A DNA stretch of 7,660 nucleotides from Clostridiales bacterium (GCA_027357125.1 DAHVVW010000091.1:1-7660); one strand, 5' to 3'. Positions 1-6,591 are shown, counted from the stretch's first letter. Made by a program: numbers and translations. Notes: a model not told the origin generated them from the sequence alone.

Positions 1-74
1 GGTTAGGATTACAATAAGTCTCTTAAATCCACTCTAACTTCCCCCCTACAATTGAGGTCTTAATCAAGCTGGCC

Positions 75-488
75 TCAGGTTTCTGACCTCTGATCTCTGA
101 TTTGGAAAAGCTCGAGTTTCTCGTCCGAGGGTCCACGGAAAAAGAAATTATATCGACCTCCCCCGAGAGACATCGGCTCCGGAGTGATGAATTCAACTCC
201 CTGCTTCTTGAGCAGTTCTACCGCCGCAAAAATATCGGAAACCTTAAGGGCAACATGATTGACTACCCCATCCTCATAGCAACTGCCGTCAATCACTTCT
301 ACCAACTCAACCACCGTTGATCCAAGCTTCAAAAATACCAGTTCAACTTCTCCCGGCTTCATTCGATGCGAAAAAGTAAACCCTAGAACTTCTGTGTAAA
401 ACCTAACTGCTCGCTCCAAATCATAAGCTTTAATTCCGATGTGGTCCACGTCTAAAAACAAGTTTTCCTTTTGCTCCGCGTTTTCCAT
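75..488 (-). CDS. VOC-superfamily (glyoxalase/bleomycin-resistance fold) protein
   Basis: This is a 137-residue single-module vicinal oxygen chelate protein, the usual length for a two-beta-alpha-repeat glyoxalase or epimerase subunit. The metal ligands expected of the family are visible: His16 (DHIGI), Glu61 (VVELVEV), His78 (NHVALKV) and Glu126 (EKLELFQ). This H-E-H-E set fits lactoylglutathione lyase-like proteins better than methylmalonyl-CoA epimerases, which usually have Gln at the second site. The substrate cannot be read from the sequence. There is no signal peptide, so it should be cytosolic. I chose the ATG at 488 because GAGGGAG lies 8 bases upstream; the GTG at 497 would overlap that SD. 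It is the last gene of a three-gene minus-strand cluster, about 38 bases after the PLP enzyme. Its last codons are made of a short tandem repeat (80-100). Family call is firm, reaction is not. Confidence 0.88.
   Translation of the reverse strand: MENAEQKENLFLDVDHIGIKAYDLERAVRFYTEVLGFTFSHRMKPGEVELVFLKLGSTVVELVEVIDGSCYEDGVVNHVALKVSDIFAAVELLKKQGVEFITPEPMSLGGGRYNFFFRGPSDEKLELFQIRDQRSET
80..100. repeat. Three tandem 7-bp units ending TCTGA at the 3' end of the VOC gene
   Basis: On the plus strand the units are TTTCTGA, CCTCTGA and TCTCTGA, read back to back. On the minus strand they are TCAGAGA/TCAGAGG/TCAGAAA and encode the final residues of the VOC protein (around IRDQRSE), after the last metal ligand. 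The array is small and may be a slippage product or the edge of a dispersed repeat. Confidence 0.5.
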
Positions 489-526
489 TTCCTTCACTCC
501 CTCAAATTTTTAGTTAAAGTTTATCA

Positions 527-1606
527 CTACCTGCTCTTCCCCCTGGCCGCCACCTCCCAGACCTGGCGCTGAAGGCCTTGCCATACTTCAACCTCATCAA
601 AAAGATTCACTACCGTACACGCATGATTAGGTACGATCTCTACCACATCCCCTACTTGCAACATAGATTCCCCCTCAGCGACCCCATGCTCTTCTGACAG
701 GCGCACGATCCTAAGCTTGGGCTGTCCAATAATGATCCCGTGCCCCTCAACCCCGCTATGCCCGTGAGCCCCTTTATCCAGAGAAAGCGCTTTACTGCCC
801 GCATCCAAAACCCAGCGCTTGGGAGCGGGATGACTGATCACCGTGCTGTACACTCTCAGAGAACAATATTCTATCGAAGGAATTACCCCCAGAGCCAACT
901 GCATGGCATCATAAAACACATAGTTTCCCGGTCGTATCTCTGTCACCCCCGGCGTAAAAGCCGATATAGCAACCGTTGGAGTGGCTCCCACACTTACAAC
1001 CTCAATATCTATGCCCGCTTGACGCAGCTCGCGGGCACTTTCAACCATAACTTTCCCTTCAGCAAGAGCAATTTTCTCCAGTTCGGCTCTGTCCGCCGCT
1101 CCATAAGAATGCCCGGCATGCGTGAAAATCCCGCGCAGATGGAGGTTCTCAAGTCTGCTTATTTCTTGGGCCAGACTCACAACTTCCCTACCCGGCTCCA
1201 CCCCACATCGTCTGAGCCCGGAATCCACCTCGATCAAGACATCAAGGCCGGTATGCGCACGAATGCCCTCAGCCAAGGCCTGAGCCCCTTCAAGACTGTC
1301 CACTCCGACTGCAAGTCTAATTCGGCGCGCCAAAGCAGAAAGCCGTTCAAACTTCTCCGATCCCATCACTTCATTGGCAAGGAAAATATCCTTTATTCCA
1401 TGCTCAGCCATGACTTCCGCTTCTCCAAGCTTTGCCACTGTGATCCCGCAGGCTCCGGCTGCTAATTGCTTGTGCGCAACCTGCGGCAATTTATGAGACT
1501 TAATATGAGGCCTGAGCGCAACCCCTGCTTTCCTGGCCATCACCGCCATATCCTCAATATTGGTGTCAAGCCGCCGTTCATCAATCACAATCCGTGGAGT
1601 ATCCAA
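527..1606 (-). CDS. PLP-dependent D-threonine aldolase / D-serine dehydratase-like enzyme (fold type III)
   Basis: This 359-residue protein has the alanine-racemase-like TIM barrel followed by the C-terminal domain of the D-threonine aldolase/D-serine dehydratase family, at typical family length. The PLP-lysine motif PHIKSHK (33-39) near the N terminus gives Lys36 as the likely Schiff-base residue. Further landmarks are VDSGLRRCGV (127-136), SVGATPT (205-211, phosphate-binding loop) and GNYVFYD (227-233). The C-terminal HAC (His328, Cys330) matches the His-x-Cys metal site of D-serine dehydratase-type members. It probably cleaves or dehydrates a D-hydroxy amino acid in the cytosol using PLP and a divalent metal; which one cannot be told. 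The start is TTG, with an SD (GAGGAGGG) inside the last codons of the upstream methyltransferase gene and a single base between that stop and this start, so the two are probably translationally coupled. Confidence 0.88.
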   Translation of the reverse strand: MDTPRIVIDERRLDTNIEDMAVMARKAGVALRPHIKSHKLPQVAHKQLAAGACGITVAKLGEAEVMAEHGIKDIFLANEVMGSEKFERLSALARRIRLAVGVDSLEGAQALAEGIRAHTGLDVLIEVDSGLRRCGVEPGREVVSLAQEISRLENLHLRGIFTHAGHSYGAADRAELEKIALAEGKVMVESARELRQAGIDIEVVSVGATPTVAISAFTPGVTEIRPGNYVFYDAMQLALGVIPSIEYCSLRVYSTVISHPAPKRWVLDAGSKALSLDKGAHGHSGVEGHGIIIGQPKLRIVRLSEEHGVAEGESMLQVGDVVEIVPNHACTVVNLFDEVEVWQGLQRQVWEVAARGKSR

Positions 1607-1607
1607 A

Positions 1608-2153
1608 TTAACCCTCCTCTAACCCAAGCAATTCCTTCTTCAAGTCCAGTCCTCCCCCATATCCGGTTAAACTGCCGTTTTTCCCTATAACCCGATGACA
1701 GGGCACGATGACAGCGATTGGATTTTGGTGGTTCGCCATACCCACTGCCCTCTGTCCCTGAGGAACTCCCACGCGCGCGGCGACCTCGGCATAACTTAAA
1801 GTTTCCCCATAAGGAATCTTAAGCAGTTCCTGCCACACCTTTAATTGAAAAGGAGTGCCCTCTTGATGCAGAGGCACGCTAAACTCGCGTCTTTTCCCCT
1901 CTAAGTAGTCCTGCATTTGCCGCAAAATTTCTGCCATCGGCTCACGTTCACGTGTCAGAGTGGAACCAGGCAGCCAGCGCTTGGCCCACCACTTAAAAGC
2001 CCGTTCCTCCTGTTCCCCTTGACCGAGGCTTAGCCAGCATAACCCCCGTGACGTGACTGCAGCCGTGATATCATAAGCATCCAACCCGATCTGAACCTGC
2101 TCAGTCCAATAATAGACCTCTTCCGCGGGAAAGTCCCCACTCTGCACTTTCAT
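1608..2153 (-). CDS. ogt: Methylated-DNA--protein-cysteine methyltransferase (O6-alkylguanine repair)
   Basis: This 181-residue suicide repair protein moves alkyl groups from O6-alkylguanine (and O4-alkylthymine) in DNA onto its own cysteine. The acceptor motif PCHRV is at 151-155 with Cys152. The winged-helix DNA-binding segment is IPYGETLSYAEVA (about 113-125), and the arginine finger is Arg135 in QRAVGMAN, followed by the GxxGxLxGYGGG region. The first ~90 residues form the variable N-terminal domain, and no Ada AraC-type or phosphotriester domain is fused, so it is Ogt-like rather than Ada. The ATG at 2153 has AGGTGGAG 8 bases upstream. It is first in a cluster with the PLP enzyme and the VOC protein, and its last codons contain the SD of the next gene. 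Product is clear; the symbol is by family analogy. Confidence 0.95.
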   Translation of the reverse strand: MKVQSGDFPAEEVYYWTEQVQIGLDAYDITAAVTSRGLCWLSLGQGEQEERAFKWWAKRWLPGSTLTREREPMAEILRQMQDYLEGKRREFSVPLHQEGTPFQLKVWQELLKIPYGETLSYAEVAARVGVPQGQRAVGMANHQNPIAVIVPCHRVIGKNGSLTGYGGGLDLKKELLGLEEG

Positions 2154-2212
2154 ACCGTCAACTCCACCTTTCTCTTACCATTAAAACTCAATTTAGATTG
2201 TTTCCGCTCCGC

Positions 2213-2230
2213 AAGCTATAGTTGTAGCTT
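2213..2230. promoter_or_regulatory. 18-bp near-perfect palindrome, candidate operator upstream of the methyltransferase gene
   Basis: AAGCTA and TAGCTT are exact inverted repeats, and the six central bases (TAGTTG) are also partly symmetric: only one of the nine paired positions fails. It lies 60-77 bases upstream of the ATG at 2153 and overlaps the candidate -10 of that operon. A repressor dimer site is the natural reading. On the plus strand it is followed by a run of six T, so a small plus-strand terminator is an alternative, but no plus-strand gene precedes it. Confidence 0.4.
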
Positions 2231-2250
2231 ACCCTTTTTTGTGTTTTCAA
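2221..2250 (-). promoter_or_regulatory. Weak sigma-A-like promoter candidate for the methyltransferase operon
   Basis: On the minus strand TTGAAA (2250-2245) is separated by 18 bases from TACAAC (2226-2221). The -35 is a fair match and the -10 matches 4 of 6 positions. It lies in the only gap from which the three-gene cluster could be transcribed independently and overlaps the 18-bp palindrome. The assignment is tentative. Confidence 0.28.
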
Positions 2251-2274
2251 GCAAGAATTTACCTTGGAATGCCT

Positions 2275-2315
2275 AGAGGCCGTATCAGTCGAATCAACGA
2301 AATGATACAGCCCCC
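2275..2315 (-). terminator. Stable hairpin downstream of the tautomerase gene (terminator-like, no T-run)
   Basis: On the minus strand GGCTGTATCA (2312-2303) pairs with TGATACGGCC (2287-2278), giving 10 bp with one G-U pair, extendable outward by three more pairs including wobbles. The 15-base loop holds a further 4-bp GTTG/CGAC stem. The G-U position is a C-A mismatch in plus-strand RNA, so the structure favours minus-strand transcripts. It starts 28 bases after the tautomerase stop, where the five-gene operon should end. No U-tract follows, so it could be a factor-dependent terminator, a 3'-end stabiliser or a processing site. Confidence 0.45.
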
Positions 2316-2343
2316 CACCGGACAAAATATTATTTACATCGCC

Positions 2344-2559
2344 CTAGTCTCGGCTTTCCTGTACTTGCGGCCAGTACGGGCTTTCGGTTAAGAGTTCCCC
2401 GCCCACTCCCATATTACTAAACTCATGCTCATCCAGAACAACATTGAAAGCGGCCATCGGAATCCCAAGAGCTTGAGAAGCAGCCTGTGTCATCCCGTGC
2501 ACTAAACTGCGTTTCTGATCAACTGACAACAACGGCCCGTCAAAATGAATGGTTGGCAT
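2344..2559 (-). CDS. 4-oxalocrotonate tautomerase-like small protein
   Basis: Starting at the ATG at 2559 gives 71 residues beginning Met-Pro-Thr-Ile. Cleavage of Met would expose the N-terminal proline that is the catalytic base of the tautomerase superfamily. The SD GGAGG (2572-2568), 8 bases upstream, is excellent. A longer frame from an ATG at 2649, overlapping the STAS stop as ATGA, would bury that proline behind 30 residues and has only a weak, distant SD, so I reject it. The family's NMGVGGEL turn is present. By alignment from memory to the classical enzyme, Arg11 is replaced by Leu/Ser and Arg39 by Asn (AFNVVL), so the usual substrate-binding arginines are missing and the dicarboxylate reaction is doubtful. 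It is last in the partner-switch operon, 86 bases after the STAS gene. The real substrate or role is unknown. Confidence 0.8.
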   Translation of the reverse strand: MPTIHFDGPLLSVDQKRSLVHGMTQAASQALGIPMAAFNVVLDEHEFSNMGVGGELLTESPYWPQVQESRD

Positions 2560-2567
2560 AATTTGCA

Positions 2568-2572
2568 CCTCC
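2568..2572 (-). promoter_or_regulatory. Ribosome binding site that fixes the tautomerase start
   Basis: GGAGG (within GGTGGAGGTG on the minus strand) is 8 bases from the ATG at 2559. It selects the start that places proline at position 2, over the upstream ATG at 2649. Confidence 0.75.
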
Positions 2573-2645
2573 ACCAGAAATTTAACGGTTTTATTAACCT
2601 CTAAATAAAATTCCCGTTCTTGGGTTAATTCATGTAAAAGAACTG

Positions 2646-2948
2646 TCATATCATCTCAAATACCTTGGTCAGGCGCGTCAGTTCAAAAATTTCTTTTACC
2701 GCTCCGCTCAATCCTTGCAAGCGGACCTGCCCGCCGTTCTCCAGGGCTCTTTTCTGAATGGCCACCAAGACCCCCAGCCCTGAGCTGTCAATGTAATGAA
2801 CCCCGCTCATCTTGATTATAAATCTATTCTTTCCTTCGGACAGATTCTGGAGCAACTGCTCCCTGAGATCCGCCGCATCATCGACATAAATCTTGCCCTT
2901 CAGTTCGACCACGACTTCTCCATGCTCCACCCGGATTTCCTTCTCCAT
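2646..2948 (-). CDS. STAS-domain anti-sigma factor antagonist (RsbV/SpoIIAA type)
   Basis: This is a 100-residue stand-alone STAS domain, the usual size of RsbV or SpoIIAA. The phosphorylation loop YIDSSGLGVLV (52-62) is intact. By analogy with SpoIIAA Ser58 and RsbV Ser56, the phospho-acceptor is the first serine after the Asp, Ser55. The N-terminal strand (EVVVELKGKIYVDDAADL) and the C-terminal LTRLTKVFEMI are typical. When dephosphorylated it should bind the kinase encoded at 4674-5153 and free that protein's partner; the kinase rephosphorylates it and the PP2C phosphatase resets it. It acts in the cytosol. The start at 2948 has AAGGGGG about 10 bases upstream and follows the MCP stop by 29 bases. 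Its stop overlaps a possible upstream ATG of the tautomerase frame. Family assignment is firm; pairing with these operon partners is inferred from context. Confidence 0.92.
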   Translation of the reverse strand: MEKEIRVEHGEVVVELKGKIYVDDAADLREQLLQNLSEGKNRFIIKMSGVHYIDSSGLGVLVAIQKRALENGGQVRLQGLSGAVKEIFELTRLTKVFEMI

Positions 2949-2977
2949 CCTAAGTTATCCCCCTTTCTCCAGAATCT

Positions 2978-4612
2978 TTATCCCGGAACCTTTTTCATCA
3001 GCCGGTTTAACAGTATAATCACTCGATGGGAGTGTCTTTCCAGCCGCCGCATTGACTTGGCCGCATTTTCTTGCTCCCCTTGGGAATAAGCTTGCGCCGC
3101 CAGCAGGGCGTATTCGTGCACCAGGCGGTGCGGTTCGGCCAAAGCTGTGTATTCCGGCATGCTCTGCACCGGATTATCCTTGGCATAATACCATTTACCC
3201 AAACGGCAATGCTCATGCGAGGTCACTTCTTCCGGAGTGACCGTTTCCAGCCCTTTCAGCATATTGCTGATCCTCGATTTCCACAAGAGATGATCGGTCT
3301 TGGCCTTCTCCAGGATGTCCTGCATGCTCAATTGTCCGGCAGTCACTTTATATTTAGCCATGTCCGCTTTCAGTTCCACCGCTAAATTGCTGGCCTGTTC
3401 CGTACTGGCCGCAACCGTCTGCATCGCTGCATTGATCTCCTCGGTTACCGAAGCCATACCGTGGGTCTCTGTGGCCGTATTCTCGATGACTGTAGCCACC
3501 GAATTAATCAGCGTCACGATCTGCTCCGAACTGGCCACTTCGGAATCGGTCACCGAAACGACTTGATCCACATCATGCACGGTACCCTGCACCGCTGCCA
3601 CGGTTTCTTGTAAAGCTCCGCCAGCTTCCTGAGCCACACCCGCCCCGGCATCGACATCCTCCCGGCTTTGTCTGATCGCGCCCACCGCATCCGCCACCGC
3701 CGCCAGAGTTTTCTGCACCAGAGCCGTCACTTCGGCCGCGCCCTGATTGGATTGCTCCGCCAGCTTGCGCACCTCTTCCGCAACCACCGCAAAGCCGCGG
3801 CCCGCCTCACCGGCCCGGGCCGCCTCAATGGCCGCATTCAAGGCCAGCAAATTGGTTTGAGCCGCCAAAGCGGTGATCGTTTCTGTGATCGTGCCAATTT
3901 GTTGGGAATAATGGTCGAGATTCTCCATCAGCCGTTCGGTCTCCAGCGTTTGCTGCCGGATATTATCCATCCGCTCCACCAACGCGCTCACCGTCTGCCG
4001 GCCCCTCTCCGCCGCCTGCAGGGTGTTCTGGGAGTTATGGGCGGCCGATTCCCCTTTGCTCTTGGCGATCTGGATCAGAGAAGAGAGTTCCAGCAAGACC
4101 TGGGATGCCTGGGTTATCGCCTTGGTCCCTTCGTCAGCCTCTTGCGCCATCTTTTGCATGCTATTACTCATTTCCCCGATGGAGACGGTAACCTGTTCAC
4201 TGGAGGCCGCCAATTCCTCGGCCGAAGCGGTCAGTTCCACCGCCATCCGATTATTCTGGGCGGTCAACCCAGCCTGGCGGGCCACCATCACATTAAAGGC
4301 AGCATGCAAATCCCCAAATTCATCGCCTGAATCCACCGGAGCCATCACCGTCAAATCCCCCATGCCGACTCTGGCCATGCTCTCCCGGAGCCTGGCCAAC
4401 TTCCCGGTGATCCAACGCGCCTGCCGCCAGCCAATCCCTAGGGCCAGCACCACAGCCGTTCCGGCACCCAGCCAGACGGTGAACTGTCCTCTGTGGCCTT
4501 GGGCACTCGGTGAAGCCACCGCTTCAAAATCCGCCAGCAAAGCGAGTAAAAAGATCAAAATAACGAAGAAAAAACCCGCATACAGCTTCATTCTGACCGA
4601 CAGTCTCATCAT
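2978..4612 (-). CDS. Methyl-accepting chemotaxis protein with C-terminal CZB zinc-binding domain
   Basis: From the ATG at 4612 this is a 544-residue transducer. It has TM1 (about 11-28), only some 16 residues outside, TM2 (about 44-63), a HAMP domain (about 62-115), a long coiled-coil signalling domain whose hairpin tip is intact ([20 protein letters not shown] through EEVRKLAEQ, about 257-287), and a C-terminal CZB domain (about 440-530). CZB ligands are visible: His441 (DHLLWK), Cys469 (HCRLGKWYY) and His495/His499 (PHRLVH), the 3His-1Cys zinc set of the family. With no ectodomain, sensing is probably cytoplasmic, through zinc or cysteine oxidation. The start is supported by AAAGGG 5 bases before ATG 4612 (8 before the adjacent ATG at 4609). 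A GTG at 4642 lies in a hairpin loop and lacks an SD. It lies between the kinase and STAS genes, suggesting a tie to the phospho-switch. There is no C-terminal CheR-tethering pentapeptide. Confidence 0.93.
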   Translation of the reverse strand: MMRLSVRMKLYAGFFFVILIFLLALLADFEAVASPSAQGHRGQFTVWLGAGTAVVLALGIGWRQARWITGKLARLRESMARVGMGDLTVMAPVDSGDEFGDLHAAFNVMVARQAGLTAQNNRMAVELTASAEELAASSEQVTVSIGEMSNSMQKMAQEADEGTKAITQASQVLLELSSLIQIAKSKGESAAHNSQNTLQAAERGRQTVSALVERMDNIRQQTLETERLMENLDHYSQQIGTITETITALAAQTNLLALNAAIEAARAGEAGRGFAVVAEEVRKLAEQSNQGAAEVTALVQKTLAAVADAVGAIRQSREDVDAGAGVAQEAGGALQETVAAVQGTVHDVDQVVSVTDSEVASSEQIVTLINSVATVIENTATETHGMASVTEEINAAMQTVAASTEQASNLAVELKADMAKYKVTAGQLSMQDILEKAKTDHLLWKSRISNMLKGLETVTPEEVTSHEHCRLGKWYYAKDNPVQSMPEYTALAEPHRLVHEYALLAAQAYSQGEQENAAKSMRRLERHSHRVIILLNRLMKKVPG

Positions 4613-4630
4613 CTCAACCCTTTCTTTTCT

Positions 4631-4649
4631 CTCCGGCAGCACCCCGGAG
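4631..4649 (-). other. Intercistronic hairpin between kinase and MCP genes
   Basis: On the minus strand CTCCGG (4649-4644) pairs perfectly with CCGGAG (4636-4631) around a 7-base loop. It sits in the 61-base gap just upstream of the MCP SD (4623-4618). It has no T-run and is more likely an mRNA stability or translation-tuning element than a terminator. Confidence 0.4.
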
Positions 4650-4673
4650 CTATCCGGCCTTGGAATATTTTAA

Positions 4674-5153
4674 TCATCCCGGTCTTGCGTTCAGATCAGA
4701 TTTGGGTGTCAGGCTTATGTAAAGGGACACTCGATTGCCCAGGCGGCTAAACTTCAGCCGATCAGCCACAGCCCGCATAATCAAGAGACCACGACCGGAT
4801 TCCACCCAGGCATCGTCCTCGATCAGGGCGGGATCACGCATTTTATGCTCTATTTGTTTAAGCTTCTCCTCCACCGGAAAGCCACACCCGGTGTCCTGGA
4901 TCCGCAGCACGAGTTCTTCCCTGTTTTGTACATAAACAGCCACCTTGACCCCGGTGCCCGTCCGAGCGCCCACCCGCTCTTGACAAGCTTTCAAGGCATT
5001 GGCAACGGCTTCGTTCAAAGCGATCTCCGTCAACATGATTTTCCCGGAAGGATGAGCGGCCAACACCTCCTCTAAATATGCGGATAGGCAACAGCGCACC
5101 TGTCGAAAACCTTCAAAATCATAAAACTTAAATTCCAACCGTTTCTCGCGCAT
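4674..5153 (-). CDS. GHKL ATP-binding protein, anti-sigma factor serine kinase type (RsbW/SpoIIAB-like)
   Basis: This 159-residue protein is a single histidine-kinase-like ATPase domain, the size of RsbW. The N-box is EIALNEAVANAL (43-54, Glu48 and Asn52), the G1 box DTGCGF (87-92) and the G2 box GRGLLIM (120-126). There is no dimerisation/phosphoacceptor His domain, so it is the serine-kinase type that phosphorylates a STAS protein and sequesters a partner, classically a sigma factor. A C-terminal ten-residue tail follows the last beta strand. The ATG at 5153 has AGGAGG 6 bases upstream, and the gap from the phosphatase stop is 15 bases. The target is probably the STAS protein encoded two genes on. 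No sigma factor gene adjoins, so the sequestered output is unknown. It is cytosolic. Confidence 0.9.
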   Translation of the reverse strand: MREKRLEFKFYDFEGFRQVRCCLSAYLEEVLAAHPSGKIMLTEIALNEAVANALKACQERVGARTGTGVKVAVYVQNREELVLRIQDTGCGFPVEEKLKQIEHKMRDPALIEDDAWVESGRGLLIMRAVADRLKFSRLGNRVSLYISLTPKSDLNARPG

Positions 5154-5168
5154 GCACTCCCTCCTCTC

Positions 5169-6557
5169 CTAACTCCGTCTTAACAGGAAAGCAGTGGCAT
5201 CATCTTCCAACTCCCCCTGCGCAGCCATACTTCTTAACCGCCCAAGAATTTCCTCCGGTTCTGAGTACGTTCCTGCCAGATCGGCCATACGCTCTGCAAA
5301 TCCATCCGTCCAAAACAGAACGCCCTCACCGGAATTGAGCCTGATTTCGTGCACCTCGTACTTCTCGCTCGGCATGATCCCGAGAAAAAGGCCGGAAACC
5401 CTGCATTCTTCACAAGAAAGTCCTTTTAACAGCAGAAAACTTGGAATACCCGCGGAGGCATACCGGAGCAGACCCCGCTCTGCATCATATTCAAACAAGA
5501 GGACGGCGGCAAACATATCCTCCGGCAAAATCCTCACGGTCTCCCGGTTGAACCAATTCATTTTTTCCTGCAAAGTCCAAGGCTTATCCGCAACCTGCCG
5601 GAAGAGCACCCGCAGGGCTGAAACCATCAACCCGGCGGTAATCCCATGTCCCATCACATCAATCAGGCAACCGCTCAACCTTTCTTCTTCTGCGAACCAA
5701 CGATAATCATAATAATCCCCGCTGATGAATTCCTTGGGGTAAAAAAGCCCTTGGGTATAAAACTGGTCGTGCCGGAAGTCCGGACGCAGCATATCTTGCT
5801 GAAGCCGACTGGCCAGATGTACTTCTTCACGCATCTGGATATCCTGGGTGATATCGCGGAAGACCGCCACATAATGAGATGTTTTCCCACTCTCATCCCG
5901 GATCACGCCGATATCCAGCCATTCCGGGTAGATTTCACCGGAGCGGCGTTTGTTCCAGATCTCTCCCGCCCAATGTCCGTGCCGCAGCAGGTTGTCCCAC
6001 ATGTCCACATAAAAATCTCTGGCATGGCGGCCAGATTGCAGGAGGCGCGGATTCTGACCGAACACCTCAGCATAGGTGTACCCCGTTGTCACGGTAAAGG
6101 CATGATTGACAGAAATAATCCTAGCCTCGGCATCTGTTAGCACCATGCCTTCCTGCGCCTGTTCAAAAACCCGGTTGAACAGGCGCAGCATGGTTTCCCG
6201 CTCTTTGCGGGCCGTAATATCATGAAGAACCACAACCGTGACCGGGGCATCCTCCCAGTGAGCGGGAGCCACCCGCATTTCCGCCACCCGTTCTTCCCCC
6301 TCGTCCCCCAGATACGCGACCTCTCCGTCCAGCAAGGGATAGGGGAAAAAAGTGTCATTCAAGGAGCAGCGCACCCGGTCCAAAAACTGCCGCCCCGACT
6401 TATTGGCATAGAGTATCCGCCCCTCCGCATCCACCACCAAGCGGGCATCGATATCCTCGCCGACCAAGGCGGCGATTCGCCAACGACAAAGCTGTAACTC
6501 CTGGTACAAACTGCGCCGCGGCTTTGCAGAAGTTGCCCGTTTGAGCCTGAACCGCAT
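5169..6557 (-). CDS. PP2C-family (SpoIIE/RsbU) serine phosphatase with two N-terminal PAS domains
   Basis: The protein is 462 residues from Met 6557. A basic N terminus leads to a degenerate PAS domain (about 31-115), a well-formed PAS/PAC domain (about 128-240, GMVLTDAEARIISVN through HYVAVFRDIT), a short helical linker, and a SpoIIE-type PP2C domain (about 250-462). Metal-binding signatures are intact: GDYYD (280-284), DVMGHG (300-305), TDGFAE (417-422) and DDAT (452-455). It should dephosphorylate the operon's STAS protein and so switch off kinase sequestration. There are no membrane segments, so the PAS domains read a cytosolic cue; the ligand or cofactor is not evident. I chose the ATG at 6557 because AGGAG (6572-6568) lies 10 bases upstream and would sit in the short leader of the predicted promoter. 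The ATG at 6575, six codons earlier, has no SD. It is first in the operon. Confidence 0.92.
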   Translation of the reverse strand: MRFRLKRATSAKPRRSLYQELQLCRWRIAALVGEDIDARLVVDAEGRILYANKSGRQFLDRVRCSLNDTFFPYPLLDGEVAYLGDEGEERVAEMRVAPAHWEDAPVTVVVLHDITARKERETMLRLFNRVFEQAQEGMVLTDAEARIISVNHAFTVTTGYTYAEVFGQNPRLLQSGRHARDFYVDMWDNLLRHGHWAGEIWNKRRSGEIYPEWLDIGVIRDESGKTSHYVAVFRDITQDIQMREEVHLASRLQQDMLRPDFRHDQFYTQGLFYPKEFISGDYYDYRWFAEEERLSGCLIDVMGHGITAGLMVSALRVLFRQVADKPWTLQEKMNWFNRETVRILPEDMFAAVLLFEYDAERGLLRYASAGIPSFLLLKGLSCEECRVSGLFLGIMPSEKYEVHEIRLNSGEGVLFWTDGFAERMADLAGTYSEPEEILGRLRSMAAQGELEDDATAFLLRRS

Positions 6558-6591
6558 GCTCTTTCGACTCCTCATTGTTTTCTTTAAGCTT

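Noticed and set aside
16..52. Minus-strand AGGGGGG followed 8 bases later by GTG at the left edge
   Set aside because: The frame hits a stop after seven codons, so it is not a gene start on present evidence.
740..1465. 241-codon plus-strand open frame opposite the PLP enzyme gene
   Set aside because: It lies fully antisense to a gene with clear family motifs, has no SD, and its translation shows no domain.
3668..4673. Long overlapping plus-strand open frames (3668-4330, 4023-4673) opposite the MCP gene
   Set aside because: They are antisense shadows of a GC-rich, repetitive coiled-coil gene, with low-complexity translations and no plausible start signals.
4674..4710. TAAAAT -10-like hexamer after the kinase gene as an internal promoter for the MCP
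   Set aside because: The -35 at 16 bases (CTGAAC) is poor and the region is within a tight operon.
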